Of a DNA stretch of 42,230 bases, positions 26,603 to 34,938 are shown piece by piece. The notes below the pieces were generated by a model. The model was given only the letters and a program-made list of their open reading frames with translations, did not search any database and was not told the DNA's origin. A program made the position numbers and the translations under genes. Source of the DNA: Hymenobacter coccineus (lineage in GTDB: Bacteria; Bacteroidota; Bacteroidia; Cytophagales; Hymenobacteraceae); NCBI RefSeq assembly GCF_001816125.1, contig NZ_MDZA01000244.1, forward strand, positions 1 to 42,230, written 5' to 3'. Every line of letters starts with the position of its first letter. Positions within the stretch are counted from its first letter, which is position 1.

Positions 26603-29347
26603 ATGAATCGACTTTACGCCCTGCTGATTTGCCTGCTCACGCTGCCGCTGGCGGTGCTGGGCGGCACCATTAAAGGCCGCGTGACGGACGCCCGCACCGG
26701 CGAGCCGCTGGTGGGCACCACGGTGTACCTGCGCGGCACCGGCCACAGCGACCAGGCCCAGCTCGACGGCTCCTTCACCATCCGCAACGTGGCGGCGGGC
26801 GAGTACGAGCTCATTGGCCAGCTCATTACCTACGAGTCGGTCAGCCAGCGCATTACCCTTACCTCGGCCCAGCCCGACCAGGTGCTGAACCTGCGGCTGC
26901 GCGACAAAAACAACGCCCTGGATGAGGTGACCGTGCAGGGCCACCGCGACCCGGAAGGGGAGGTAACGGCCCGCCGCATCGAGCAGGTGGCCCCCAGCAT
27001 CGTCAACGTTGTCTCGGCCCAGGCCATCCAAACCTCGCCCGACATCCAGGTGGCCAACGTGTTGCAGCGCGTGTCGGGCGTGACGTTGGAGCGTAGCACC
27101 AACGGCGACGGCCGCTACGCCATCGTGCGGGGCATGGACAAGCGCTACAACTACACGCTGGTCAACGGCATCAAAATTCCCAGCCCCGACCCCTACAACC
27201 GCTACGTGCCGCTCGATATTTTCCCGGCCGAGCTGCTCCAGCGCCTCGAAGTGACCAAGGCCCTGACGCCCAGCATGGAAGGTGACGCCATTGGCGGGGT
27301 GGTGAACCTGGTGATGAAGGACGCGCCCGCCGAGCGCACCCTGAGCGGGCAGCTGGGCACGGGCTACGGCCAGCTGTTTACGGACCGCTCCTTCCTGGGC
27401 TTCGACCGCGGGCAGGTGAACATGAAGTCGCCGGCCGAGCGCAACGGCTCGGGTTACCAGGCCACGCCCGCCGACTTCCCGTGGGTGAACTACACCCACA
27501 AAACCGCGCGGCCCAACCTGCTCGGCAACCTCACCTTCGGCAGCCGCTACGGCAAGGAGCAGCGCCTGGGCGTGCTGCTGGCCGGCTCGTACCAGGCCCA
27601 AACGCGGGGCTCGAACGGCTACTTCTACGAAACGGGCATCACCCAGGACAACCAGCCCGCCCTGCGCACGCTGCACGTGCAGCAGTACTCCACGGCCCAG
27701 CAGCGCCTGGGCCTGAACGCCAAGCTCGACTACCGCCTCAACGCACGCAACACGCTGCGCTTCTACGGCGTGTACCTGCAACTCGATGAAGCCCAGGCCC
27801 GCGCCGAAACCGACACCACCTACAAGGGCACCGCCCGCCCCGACGTGGACCGCCTGCTGCGCAACCGCTACCAGCGCCAGGGCATCGCCAACGCCACCTT
27901 GCAGGGCGAGCACCAGCTGGCCCCGCGCCTGGCCGCCACCTGGTCGCTGGTGTATTCGCGGGCCACCAACAACGTGCCCGACGTGGTGGAGCAGGACCTG
28001 AAACTGACGGCTTCGGGCAACTACTACCAGAATGCCACCCGCACCTGGCTCGACAATACCGACCAGGACAAGGCTGCTTACCTGAACCTGAAGTACACTT
28101 TCCTGGAAGGCCTGGACCTTTCGGCTGGGGCCCTGTACCGCGACAAGGACCGCACCAACCACTACCTGGCGTACTCGCTGCGGCCCTCGGGCCAGCCAGC
28201 TACGAACGAGCAGGACATCAACTCGGAAGCCTACTCGGTGTTCAACCCGCTGGGCATTTACGTGGGCAACAACAACTACACGGCGGCCGAGAAAGTAACG
28301 GCCACCTACGGCCAGGCGCGCTTCGTGCGGGGGCACTGGGAGGTGCTGGGCGGCGTGCGCACCGAGTACACCGACCAGTCGTACATCACCAGCCTGCCCG
28401 CCTCCGAAGCGGCCAACCGCGGCGGCCAGAAGTACCTCGACGTGCTGCCCAGCCTGCATCTGCGCTACACCCTCGACGAGCGCCAGAACCTGCGCGCCTC
28501 GTACTTCTCCAGCATCAGCCGGCCCAGCTTTTTTGAGCTGACGCCTCACAACAACGCGGGCAGCGTGAGCGAGAGCAATGTGTACGCCGAAGCCGGCAAC
28601 CCCTACCTGCTGCACACCCAGGCCCAAAACCTGGACCTGCGCTACGAATTCTTCGGCGCCGGCAACGACCAGGTGATGCTGGGGGCCTTCTATAAAAACA
28701 TCAAAAACCCAATTGAGTACGGCCTCGTGACGCTGCCCAGCAGCACCGTGACGGTGTACCAGCCCATCAATCCCGGCACGGGCGCGGCCACCAACTTCGG
28801 CTTCGAGTGGGTGGGGGTGAAGTACCTGGGCAACTTCGGGCTGTCCACCAACTACACCTTCACTCAGTCGGCCATCACCACCGACAAGGGCCGCAGCGCC
28901 ACCGCCGAGGACACCCGCGTCAGCGTAGCCCAAAAACGCCCCCTGCAAGGCCAGTCGAAGCACGTGGCCAACGCCTCGCTGCTCTACAAAAACCCGCGCA
29001 GCGGCTTCGATGTGCAGCTGGCCTACGTGTACACCGGGGCCCGCATCGTGCAGGTGGGCCAGTTCCTGGGCCTCGACTACTGGCAGCGGGCCCAGTCGCA
29101 GCTCGATTTTTCGGCCGAAAAACGGCTGACCAAGTCCGACAAGCGCTTCGGCCTGACGGCCTACATCAAGGTGCAGAACCTGCTGAACACGCCCTACCAG
29201 GTTGATATCCTGGCCCCCGGGGCCCCGGCGCTGCTCGGCACCCCCGCCGTGGCCAACTACCCCTACCAGGAGCGCGCCGACCGCGTGAGCGTCGTCAACC
29301 AAACCTACCGCGCCTACTACCTGGCCGGCCTGCGCTTCCGGCTGTAG
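26603..29347 (+). CDS. TonB-dependent receptor of a phytase locus
   Basis: Outer-membrane receptor of 914 residues. A signal peptide (MNRLYALLICLLTLPLAVLG) is followed by a carboxypeptidase-regulatory-like domain (about residues 22-105, IKGRVTDARTGEPLVGTTVYL). Next come a plug domain (about 115-235, with IVNVVSAQAIQTSPDIQVANVLQRVSGVTLE, YAIVRGMDKRYNYTLVNG and GDAIGGVVNLVMK) and a 22-strand-type barrel ending in YYLAGLRFRL. ATG at 26603 is preferred to the TTG just before it. It is followed on the same strand by a beta-helix-like lipoprotein and a beta-propeller phytase, so its likely cargo is phytate or an inositol-phosphate product; that cargo is inferred from context. No SusD homologue is present. 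Confidence 0.92.
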   Translation: MNRLYALLICLLTLPLAVLGGTIKGRVTDARTGEPLVGTTVYLRGTGHSDQAQLDGSFTIRNVAAGEYELIGQLITYESVSQRITLTSAQPDQVLNLRLRDKNNALDEVTVQGHRDPEGEVTARRIEQVAPSIVNVVSAQAIQTSPDIQVANVLQRVSGVTLERSTNGDGRYAIVRGMDKRYNYTLVNGIKIPSPDPYNRYVPLDIFPAELLQRLEVTKALTPSMEGDAIGGVVNLVMKDAPAERTLSGQLGTGYGQLFTDRSFLGFDRGQVNMKSPAERNGSGYQATPADFPWVNYTHKTARPNLLGNLTFGSRYGKEQRLGVLLAGSYQAQTRGSNGYFYETGITQDNQPALRTLHVQQYSTAQQRLGLNAKLDYRLNARNTLRFYGVYLQLDEAQARAETDTTYKGTARPDVDRLLRNRYQRQGIANATLQGEHQLAPRLAATWSLVYSRATNNVPDVVEQDLKLTASGNYYQNATRTWLDNTDQDKAAYLNLKYTFLEGLDLSAGALYRDKDRTNHYLAYSLRPSGQPATNEQDINSEAYSVFNPLGIYVGNNNYTAAEKVTATYGQARFVRGHWEVLGGVRTEYTDQSYITSLPASEAANRGGQKYLDVLPSLHLRYTLDERQNLRASYFSSISRPSFFELTPHNNAGSVSESNVYAEAGNPYLLHTQAQNLDLRYEFFGAGNDQVMLGAFYKNIKNPIEYGLVTLPSSTVTVYQPINPGTGAATNFGFEWVGVKYLGNFGLSTNYTFTQSAITTDKGRSATAEDTRVSVAQKRPLQGQSKHVANASLLYKNPRSGFDVQLAYVYTGARIVQVGQFLGLDYWQRAQSQLDFSAEKRLTKSDKRFGLTAYIKVQNLLNTPYQVDILAPGAPALLGTPAVANYPYQERADRVSVVNQTYRAYYLAGLRFRL

Positions 29348-29390
29348 GGGCCCTGGCTCTGAGGGTCCCCGGATAATTAGGGGCCCCGGA

Positions 29391-29488
29391 GGCCGTCATG
29401 CTGAGCGTAGCCGAAGCATCTCTACTGCGGCAGTAATCAAGATTAGTGGAGCAGTAGAGATGCTTCGACTTCGCTCAGCATGACGGCC
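29391..29488. repeat. inverted repeat, GCCGTCATGCT family copy 2
   Basis: Arms 29391-29428 and 29451-29488 match at 36 of 38 positions (GGCCGTCATGCTGAGCG ... GAAGCATCTCTACTGC). A second, more diverged copy lies at 20714-20836. The right arm supplies an ATG (29480) that would add 15 spurious codons to the following lipoprotein. Confidence 0.8.
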
Positions 29489-29524
29489 TTTCGTACGCTT
29501 ACAAATTTGAATTCTATTCCGACT

Positions 29525-30931
29525 ATGCCCTTCTCTACTCCCTTGTTCCGTGCCGCGGCTGCCGCTTGCCTGCTGGGCGCTGGGGCCCTGTTTTCGTCGT
29601 GCGAGAGCGTGATTTACGTGGCCGCGCCCGTGACTTCGGTGGGCCAAAGCTTCACCGGCGACACGCTGCGCAGCCCCATCAAGGGCATCATTGCGGGCCG
29701 GGTGGCCCCGTACTACATGGTGGGCGACGTGACCGTGAACGACGGCGACACGCTGCTGATCCAGGCGGGCGTGAAGATCCTGGTGATTGGTAAACCCAAG
29801 TCCACTAGCACGTTCGGGCAGGCCACCAACAACCCCGGCTTCGTGGTGAACGGCGCGCTGCTGAGCCTGGGCACCAAGGAGGCGCCGGTGGTGATGACCA
29901 TCGCCGATAACCTCAAGGGTGACCCCAACGCCGTGGTGAGCGCCGCCACCGATCCGGCCTTCAAGGGCTATTGGGGCGGCATAAACGCCGACGGCGCGGC
30001 GCTGCTGGTGCTGCGCTGGACGGAAATTGGCTACGTTGGGGGGCCCTACGGCGCCAACGCGCCCACCGGCTACGCGGCCGGCGACCCCAAGTACGGCATC
30101 TCGATGCTGGCCAAGAAAGCCACCGCCCAGTTGGTGGTGGAGGACTGCTACCTGCACGGTTCCGTGGACGACTTCATGCGCCTGCAAAGCTGCCGGTTCA
30201 GCCTGATGCGCAACCGCTTCGAGAAGATGGGCAAGGCCGGCGGCGAGGGCGTGAACGTGAAGGCCGGCTGCCTCGGCGACATCGCCTACAATACCTTTGT
30301 GGGCGGCGCCACCAACGGCTCGAAGGTGGCCTCGGTGGCCGCCGCGCCCGTGCAGGCCACCGTGAACACTTACAACAATACCTACCTCAACTGCGGCTAT
30401 CGCCAAACCAAGGCCGGCCGCGGCGGCTCCATCAACTACGAGGTGCAGGCTGCCGGCGTGGTGTACAATAACCTGATTGTCAACTGCCGTTTCGGCCTGC
30501 GCATGCGCTCCGACGACCTGCCCGACCTCAGCAAAATCAAGTACAACAACCAGTACTACTACGGCGGCACCGCCTCCCAGGTGGCCGAGTTCAACGCCGC
30601 CACGGCTGGCTCCGTCACCACCAACCAGCCAAACGATACCCGCGGCGCCGCCGGGGCCCTCGACCCCAAGTTCCAGGCTGCCGACCTTACCACTGCCGCC
30701 GGTACCACGGCCGCCCCCAACACGGCCATGCAGTGGACCAACTTCCTCCGGGGCCCCGGCGGCCTGCGCCTGCTGGCCAATTCGCCAGCTTTGGGCCGGG
30801 GCTTCACCACGTTCTCGCCCGTTAATGCCGTGGGTGGCCTCCGCATCGGGGGCCTGTTCACGCCCACCGTCAGCGCGCCGGGCTCCGACGCCGGGGCCTA
30901 CCAAGCCGACGGCACCGGCAACCAGCAGTAG
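29525..30931 (+). CDS. beta-helix-like lipoprotein next to phytase
   Basis: A 468-residue envelope lipoprotein. ATG at 29525 gives a lipoprotein signal with the lipid-attachment cysteine in GALFSSC. The start at 29480 lies in an upstream repeat and would mask the signal. The mature part has evenly spaced Asn/Gly/Val-rich turns (VEDCYLHGSVDDF, LMRNRFEKMGKAGGEGVNVK, YNTFVGGATNGS, VYNNLIVNCRFGLRMRS) typical of a right-handed parallel beta-helix as in pectate-lyase-like folds. No catalytic site can be named. Its place between the TonB receptor and the phytase suggests a surface helper of the phosphate-scavenging locus. Confidence 0.75.
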   Translation: MPFSTPLFRAAAAACLLGAGALFSSCESVIYVAAPVTSVGQSFTGDTLRSPIKGIIAGRVAPYYMVGDVTVNDGDTLLIQAGVKILVIGKPKSTSTFGQATNNPGFVVNGALLSLGTKEAPVVMTIADNLKGDPNAVVSAATDPAFKGYWGGINADGAALLVLRWTEIGYVGGPYGANAPTGYAAGDPKYGISMLAKKATAQLVVEDCYLHGSVDDFMRLQSCRFSLMRNRFEKMGKAGGEGVNVKAGCLGDIAYNTFVGGATNGSKVASVAAAPVQATVNTYNNTYLNCGYRQTKAGRGGSINYEVQAAGVVYNNLIVNCRFGLRMRSDDLPDLSKIKYNNQYYYGGTASQVAEFNAATAGSVTTNQPNDTRGAAGALDPKFQAADLTTAAGTTAAPNTAMQWTNFLRGPGGLRLLANSPALGRGFTTFSPVNAVGGLRIGGLFTPTVSAPGSDAGAYQADGTGNQQ

Positions 30932-30945
30932 AGGGCCTCACCCGC

Positions 30946-31008
30946 TGTAAAACGGAGTGGTAATCCGTTCCGGTACCTGGCCGCAACGGAGTGCCACTCC
31001 GTTCTACA
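30946..31008. repeat. inverted repeat upstream of phytase
   Basis: TGTAAAACGGAGTGG (30946-30960) pairs with CCACTCCGTTCTACA (30994-31008) with one mismatch. Inside, ACGGAGTG recurs and ATCCGTT partly pairs with AACGGAGT, so more than one fold is possible. It fills the gap between the lipoprotein stop and the phytase start. Confidence 0.65.
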
Positions 31009-31020
31009 ATCCTTTCCCCG

Positions 31021-32139
31021 ATGCCCGTTTCCGTTCCTTTTCGCTTCCCAGCCGTGGCCGGTTTGCTGGCCGCCTTGGCGCTGCTGGGTACCCAGTGCCA
31101 CCAGTCCGTGTCGGGCGTGCTGGGCACGCCGGTGGGGGCCCTGAACGCGGGCCGCGGCGTGGTGCAGCCGGTGGTCGTCACCAGCCCCGTGCGCTACGAT
31201 ACTGATGACCCCGCCATCTGGGTGAACCCCGCCGACCCGGCCCAGAGCCTGGTTGTTGGCACCGATAAGGCTTCCGACGGGGGCCTGTACGTGTTTGATT
31301 TGCAAGGCAAAGAGGTGCTGGGCAAAACTGTGCACGGCCTCAAGCGCCCCAACAACGTGGACATCGGCTACGGCCTGCTGCTGGGTGGCCACCCCACCGA
31401 CTTTGCCCTCGTAACGGAGCGCGAAACCAGCCTGCTGCGCGCCTTCTGCCTGCCCGACATGCAGCCGCTCGACCACGGCAACCTCGCCGTGTTCGCCGGC
31501 GACGCGGCCGGCGACCGCATGCCGATGGGCGTGGCCATCTACACCCGCCCCACCGACGGGGCCCAATTTGCCGTGGTGGGCCGCAAAACGGGGCCCCGAG
31601 CAGGCTACCTGGCCCAGTACCAGCTGGCCGACGACGGCGCCGGCCAGTTGAAAATGGCGCTCGTGCGCCAGTTCGGCGCCTGGAGCGGCAAGAAGGAAAT
31701 CGAGTCCATCGCCGTCGATAACGAGCTGGGCTTCATTTACTATTCCGACGAGGGCGTGGGCGTGCGCAAGTACTACGCCGACCCGGCCCGGGGCAACGCC
31801 GAGCTGGCCCTGTTCGCCCAAACCGGCTTCACCGAAGATCACGAAGGCATCTCCATCTACAAAACGGGGCCCCGGACGGGCTACCTTCTGGTGTCGGACC
31901 AGGGGGCCAGCCAGTTCCGCTTCTTCCCCCGCCAGGGCACCCCCGCCGACCCCAACGCCCACCCCGAGCTGCGCGCCGTGCGGGTGGCCGCCCACTTCAG
32001 TGACGGTTCCGACGTGACCAACGTGCCCCTGAACCCGCAGTTTCCCTACGGCCTGTTCGTGGCCATGTCCGACAACAAAACCTTCCACTACTACCGCTGG
32101 GAGGACCTGCTGGGCCCCGACCTGAAGGCTGTGCAGTAG
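31021..32139 (+). CDS. beta-propeller phytase (3-phytase type)
   Basis: A 372-residue secreted or lipid-anchored phytase expected to release phosphate from inositol hexakisphosphate with calcium. ATG at 31021 gives a signal segment (FPAVAGLLAALALLGTQC) with a possible lipidation cysteine at about residue 26. Family features: DTDDPAIWVNPADPAQSLVVGTDK at blade one, GGLYVFDLQGKEV, RPNNVDIGY, KKEIESIAVDNELGFIYYSDEGVGVRKY, EDHEGISIY and LVSDQGASQFRFF. These acidic, Asp/Glu-rich turns are those that bind calcium and substrate in known propeller phytases. It is the last gene of the TonB receptor-lipoprotein-phytase unit and is followed by a strong bidirectional terminator. Confidence 0.93.
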   Translation: MPVSVPFRFPAVAGLLAALALLGTQCHQSVSGVLGTPVGALNAGRGVVQPVVVTSPVRYDTDDPAIWVNPADPAQSLVVGTDKASDGGLYVFDLQGKEVLGKTVHGLKRPNNVDIGYGLLLGGHPTDFALVTERETSLLRAFCLPDMQPLDHGNLAVFAGDAAGDRMPMGVAIYTRPTDGAQFAVVGRKTGPRAGYLAQYQLADDGAGQLKMALVRQFGAWSGKKEIESIAVDNELGFIYYSDEGVGVRKYYADPARGNAELALFAQTGFTEDHEGISIYKTGPRTGYLLVSDQGASQFRFFPRQGTPADPNAHPELRAVRVAAHFSDGSDVTNVPLNPQFPYGLFVAMSDNKTFHYYRWEDLLGPDLKAVQ

Positions 32140-32186
32140 CCCGCGCGGGGCCCCGCAACGGCTAGCTACCCTAGGCCCTGGGCCGC

Positions 32187-32224
32187 AAAAAGCCCGCCCG
32201 GTACAGTAACCGGGCGGGCTTTTT
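32187..32224. terminator. bidirectional rho-independent terminator
   Basis: AAAAAGCCCGCCCGGT pairs perfectly with ACCGGGCGGGCTTTTT (32209-32224) across a six-base loop. It separates the convergent phytase and minus-strand unknown membrane protein genes and has a T-run on both strands. Confidence 0.9.
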
Positions 32225-32247
32225 ACGTTGCGTCGCCGCACGAGTGC

Positions 32248-32781
32248 TTAGGCTTGGTAGCGCCGGCGCTTCTTGGAGCGCTTATTCTTGCCTTTGGAGC
32301 TGAATAACACAATGGCGCCGGCCGTCAGCAAGGAAATGGTAGCCAGCCGGGTAATGAACCCCGAGCGGTTGTATTTCCAATCCATTTTGGCGCCGCGCTC
32401 CGCGAAAATGTTGGGCACGTGGCCGTGCGTGAGGTCAGCCAACACACCCTCTATCATGTCTACCCGGTCGGCTAGAATCATGGGCAGCCAGTGCTTATAC
32501 TGATTCTCACTGTATTTATAAGCCTGGCGGCGGATTATTCCGCTCAAGCCGCGGGGCGGCTCCGGCGTGCCAAATACGGCCGACACATTGGGCCGCTCAA
32601 TCGACTTCAGCACCTCTTCGTTCACGGGCTGTAAGTAGGGACGCTCGTCGCTTTTGGGGTCCTCGCCCACGTTCATGCGGTCGCGCATGGGGTAGGTGGG
32701 GTCGTTCTTGGGGTCGGCATCGATGCCCCAGCCCTTGATCTGCTTCGGGTCGACGGGGGTATTTACGGTGTTATCTTTCAT
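32248..32781 (-). CDS. unknown protein with C-terminal membrane anchor
   Basis: A 177-residue protein that I do not recognise by family. The first 60 residues are hydrophilic and Asp/Pro-rich (DADPKNDPTYPMRDRMNVGEDP). A middle segment (about 75-130) carries HWLPMILADRVDMIEGVLADLTHGH. One hydrophobic helix near the end (ATISLLTAGAIVLFSS) is followed by a very basic tail (KGKNKRSKKRRR), giving a tail-anchored shape with the N-terminus in the cytoplasm. Its ATG lies 12 bases after the stop of the zinc alcohol dehydrogenase, so the two are surely one operon and may act together. Confidence 0.75.
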   Translation of the reverse strand: MKDNTVNTPVDPKQIKGWGIDADPKNDPTYPMRDRMNVGEDPKSDERPYLQPVNEEVLKSIERPNVSAVFGTPEPPRGLSGIIRRQAYKYSENQYKHWLPMILADRVDMIEGVLADLTHGHVPNIFAERGAKMDWKYNRSGFITRLATISLLTAGAIVLFSSKGKNKRSKKRRRYQA

Positions 32782-32793
32782 GGGAAGGCAAGG

Positions 32794-33948
32794 TTACTGG
32801 TTGGCGGTAGGGGGCATGAGCACGGTCTTGATGCAGTTGTCCAGCTTGTCGGAGAACATGCGGTAGCCGTCGGCCACTTCTTCCAACGGCATGCGGTGCG
32901 TGATCAGCCCCTTGGGGTTAATGATGCCATTCTGCACGTGCTCAATCAGGCGCGGCAGCAGGCGCTTCACCGACGTCTGGTTGCCCCGGATGGTCAGGCC
33001 CTTGTTCATGGCGTTGCCGATGGGTATCAAGTTATCGGTCGGGCCGTACACGCCCACAATCGACACGATGCCGCCTTTCTTCACCGAGTTGATGGCCCAA
33101 TGCAGGGCCGTGGCCGAGCCGGCCTGTAGCAGCAGCTTGCGGCCGGTAATGGTTTGCAGGGCGTTGCCGGCGGCTTCGGCTCCTACGGCGTCAATCACGC
33201 AATCGGCACCCAGCCAGTCGGTAATTTTCTTGATGAACACCACCGGGTCGCCGATTTCCTCGAAATTGTAGGCCTCGCAGTACGAGTAATTGCGGGCAAA
33301 TTCGAGGCGGTACTCCTCTTTGTCGATGATGATGACCCGGCCCGCGCCGAACAGCCAGGCGCAGCGCGCGGCCATGATGCCAATGGGGCCGGCCCCGAAC
33401 ACCACCACCGTATCGCCGGTCTGAATGCCCGCCATTTCGGCGCCCTGGTAGCCCGTGGGCACCACGTCGGTGAGCAGCACGGCGTCGTCGAGGTCCATAT
33501 CGTCCGGGATGATGACCGGGCCCACGTTGGCGTAGGGCACGCGGGCGTACTCGGCCTGCCCGCCGTTGAAGCCGCCGGCCGTGTGCGAGTAGCCAAAAAT
33601 GGCGCCCACAGCCGTCGATTCGGTGTTGGACTCTTGGCAGTTGCCAAACATGCCCTGCCGGCAGAAGTGGCACTCGCCGCAGGCAATATTAAACGGCACA
33701 ATCACCCGGTCGCCCACCTTCACCTTGGTCACGTCGGCCCCAATTTCCACGATTTCGCCCACAAACTCGTGGCCAAAGGTGGAGCCCACGCGGGTATCGG
33801 GGATGTTGCCGTTGTAGAGGTGCAGGTCGGAGCCGCAGATGCAGGCGCGCAGCACGCGCACGATGGCATCCTGGGGATGCTTGATTTCCGGCATGGGTTT
33901 TTGCACGGCGCGGACCCGCTTGGGGCCCCGGTATTCCATTGCTAACAT
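32794..33948 (-). CDS. zinc-dependent alcohol dehydrogenase (MDR family)
   Basis: Cytosolic NAD(P)-dependent medium-chain dehydrogenase of 384 residues. ATG at 33948 (MLAMEYRGPKRVR) is chosen; the extra 25 codons upstream show no family similarity. Catalytic zinc site: Cys in CICGSDLHLYNG and His-Glu in TFGHEFVGEI. Structural zinc site: CGECHFCRQGMFGNC. Nucleotide site: VVVFGAGPIGIMAARCAWLFGAGRVIIID. This pattern fits the glutathione-independent formaldehyde dehydrogenase/threonine dehydrogenase-like group, but the substrate is open. It is followed after 12 bases by the tail-anchored unknown protein. An AT-rich region of about 320 bases upstream probably holds the promoter. Confidence 0.92.
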   Translation of the reverse strand: MLAMEYRGPKRVRAVQKPMPEIKHPQDAIVRVLRACICGSDLHLYNGNIPDTRVGSTFGHEFVGEIVEIGADVTKVKVGDRVIVPFNIACGECHFCRQGMFGNCQESNTESTAVGAIFGYSHTAGGFNGGQAEYARVPYANVGPVIIPDDMDLDDAVLLTDVVPTGYQGAEMAGIQTGDTVVVFGAGPIGIMAARCAWLFGAGRVIIIDKEEYRLEFARNYSYCEAYNFEEIGDPVVFIKKITDWLGADCVIDAVGAEAAGNALQTITGRKLLLQAGSATALHWAINSVKKGGIVSIVGVYGPTDNLIPIGNAMNKGLTIRGNQTSVKRLLPRLIEHVQNGIINPKGLITHRMPLEEVADGYRMFSDKLDNCIKTVLMPPTANQ

Positions 33949-34269
33949 AAAAAATCTCTGGAAAGGAAAGAAGACAGCTACTGCCGCGCCAAGCATTTCC
34001 CAAGGGTACTTGCGTCCGCCCAACTCCTAAAGAAGCCCTTCGCGCGGCTGACTGACTTATTAATACTGAACTGCATAGCCAAGGTTGCAGTAACCTTTTG
34101 CCTCGAAACTACAGCAAGGTTGAGCTTATAAATTACTCAAGATGAATAAGCTATAATCTAGCGATTTGGTGCAACTAAGGCTCAGGTTTGGTGCTGCAAA
34201 TTATAATTCGCGTTTTTGCTATAGCAGTACCCCACCCGGGCGCCCCCCGTCGCCCATGGGGCCCCCGCA
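33949..34269. other. 321-base AT-rich intergenic region
   Basis: No gene was found. It contains small hairpins (AAGGTTGCAGTAACCTT near 34080; GCTTAT...ATAAGC near 34123-34150), and the motif TTTGGTGC occurs twice (near 34166 and 34187). It ends in a GC-rich stretch before the sce7726-type stop. It probably serves as the alcohol dehydrogenase promoter region on the minus strand. Confidence 0.5.
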
Positions 34270-34938
34270 TCATTTGGCGGGCGCCTGCTTGCCGCCCGCG
34301 GGCTTGGCTTTTTTAACGGGTTTAGTGCCCGGTTTTGCTTTGCGCTTGAGTCGTCGCTGCCGGATGGCCGCCAGCCGGTCGCGCTCCACTTTGCGCTCGG
34401 CGCGGGCCAGCAGGCGCTGGGGCAAGCGGGCCATCAGCCGCTCGCGCACGTACTGGGCCAGGCGCGCCAGCGGGATGCGGTTGTTGGTGCGCAGCAGGTG
34501 GGCCACGTCGCGGCTCCGCAGCGTGCTCACGCCCGTCAGGCCCAGGGCCAGCAGGAACTGCTTCACCTCTTCGAGCAGGAGCAGGGCGGCGATGGGGGCC
34601 CGTTCCACGGTGGCGTTGTAGGCGGCCGGGCGGTGCGGGCGCAGGCCGTCCTCGGCGGCCACCAGGATGCCCACCCACGCGGGCAGCAGCGGCAGCAGCT
34701 TGGGCAGGTGCTTGGCCGTCACCACGAACGTGACGAAATCGTAGGCCGCGGCGTAGCAGCGCAACTGGTTGGGCACGCGCTGCAAAGTGTCGCGGTCGCC
34801 CTTCACCTCGTAGCCGTGCATGAAATCGGGCGTGATGTGCACCACGTCGGCGCGGGTGCTGCCGGTGGGCAGCTCGTCCACGTACACGCCGTCCGTCAGC
34901 TGCGGGTAGAGCAGGGCCCTGATTGCCGGGTCGTTCAC
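34270..34938 (-). CDS. sce7726-family protein, PD-(D/E)XK-like
   Basis: A 222-residue protein starting at GTG (34938-34936), which overlaps the TGA stop of the upstream exonuclease/GIY-YIG gene as GTGA. The N-terminal part matches the sce7726 family: VNDPAIRALL, VDELPTGSTRADVVHI, MHGYEVKGDRDTLQRVPNQLRCYAAAYDFVTFVV. Its acidic/lysine arrangement (Glu22, Asp31, Glu44-x-Lys46) looks like a PD-(D/E)XK nuclease core; this is my inference. The C-terminal 45 residues are Lys/Arg/Pro/Ala-rich, probably for nucleic-acid contact. Overlap with the upstream gene implies translational coupling and a joint job in DNA processing or repair. Confidence 0.7.
   Translation of the reverse strand: MNDPAIRALLYPQLTDGVYVDELPTGSTRADVVHITPDFMHGYEVKGDRDTLQRVPNQLRCYAAAYDFVTFVVTAKHLPKLLPLLPAWVGILVAAEDGLRPHRPAAYNATVERAPIAALLLLEEVKQFLLALGLTGVSTLRSRDVAHLLRTNNRIPLARLAQYVRERLMARLPQRLLARAERKVERDRLAAIRQRRLKRKAKPGTKPVKKAKPAGGKQAPAK

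Noticed and set aside
26582..29302. 906-codon minus-strand open frame opposite the TonB receptor
   Set aside because: Antisense shadow caused by high third-position GC; composition is unlike a real protein and has no motifs.
29480..29524. Earlier ATG for the beta-helix-like lipoprotein
   Set aside because: It lies inside an inverted repeat and would block recognition of the lipoprotein signal that starts at 29525.
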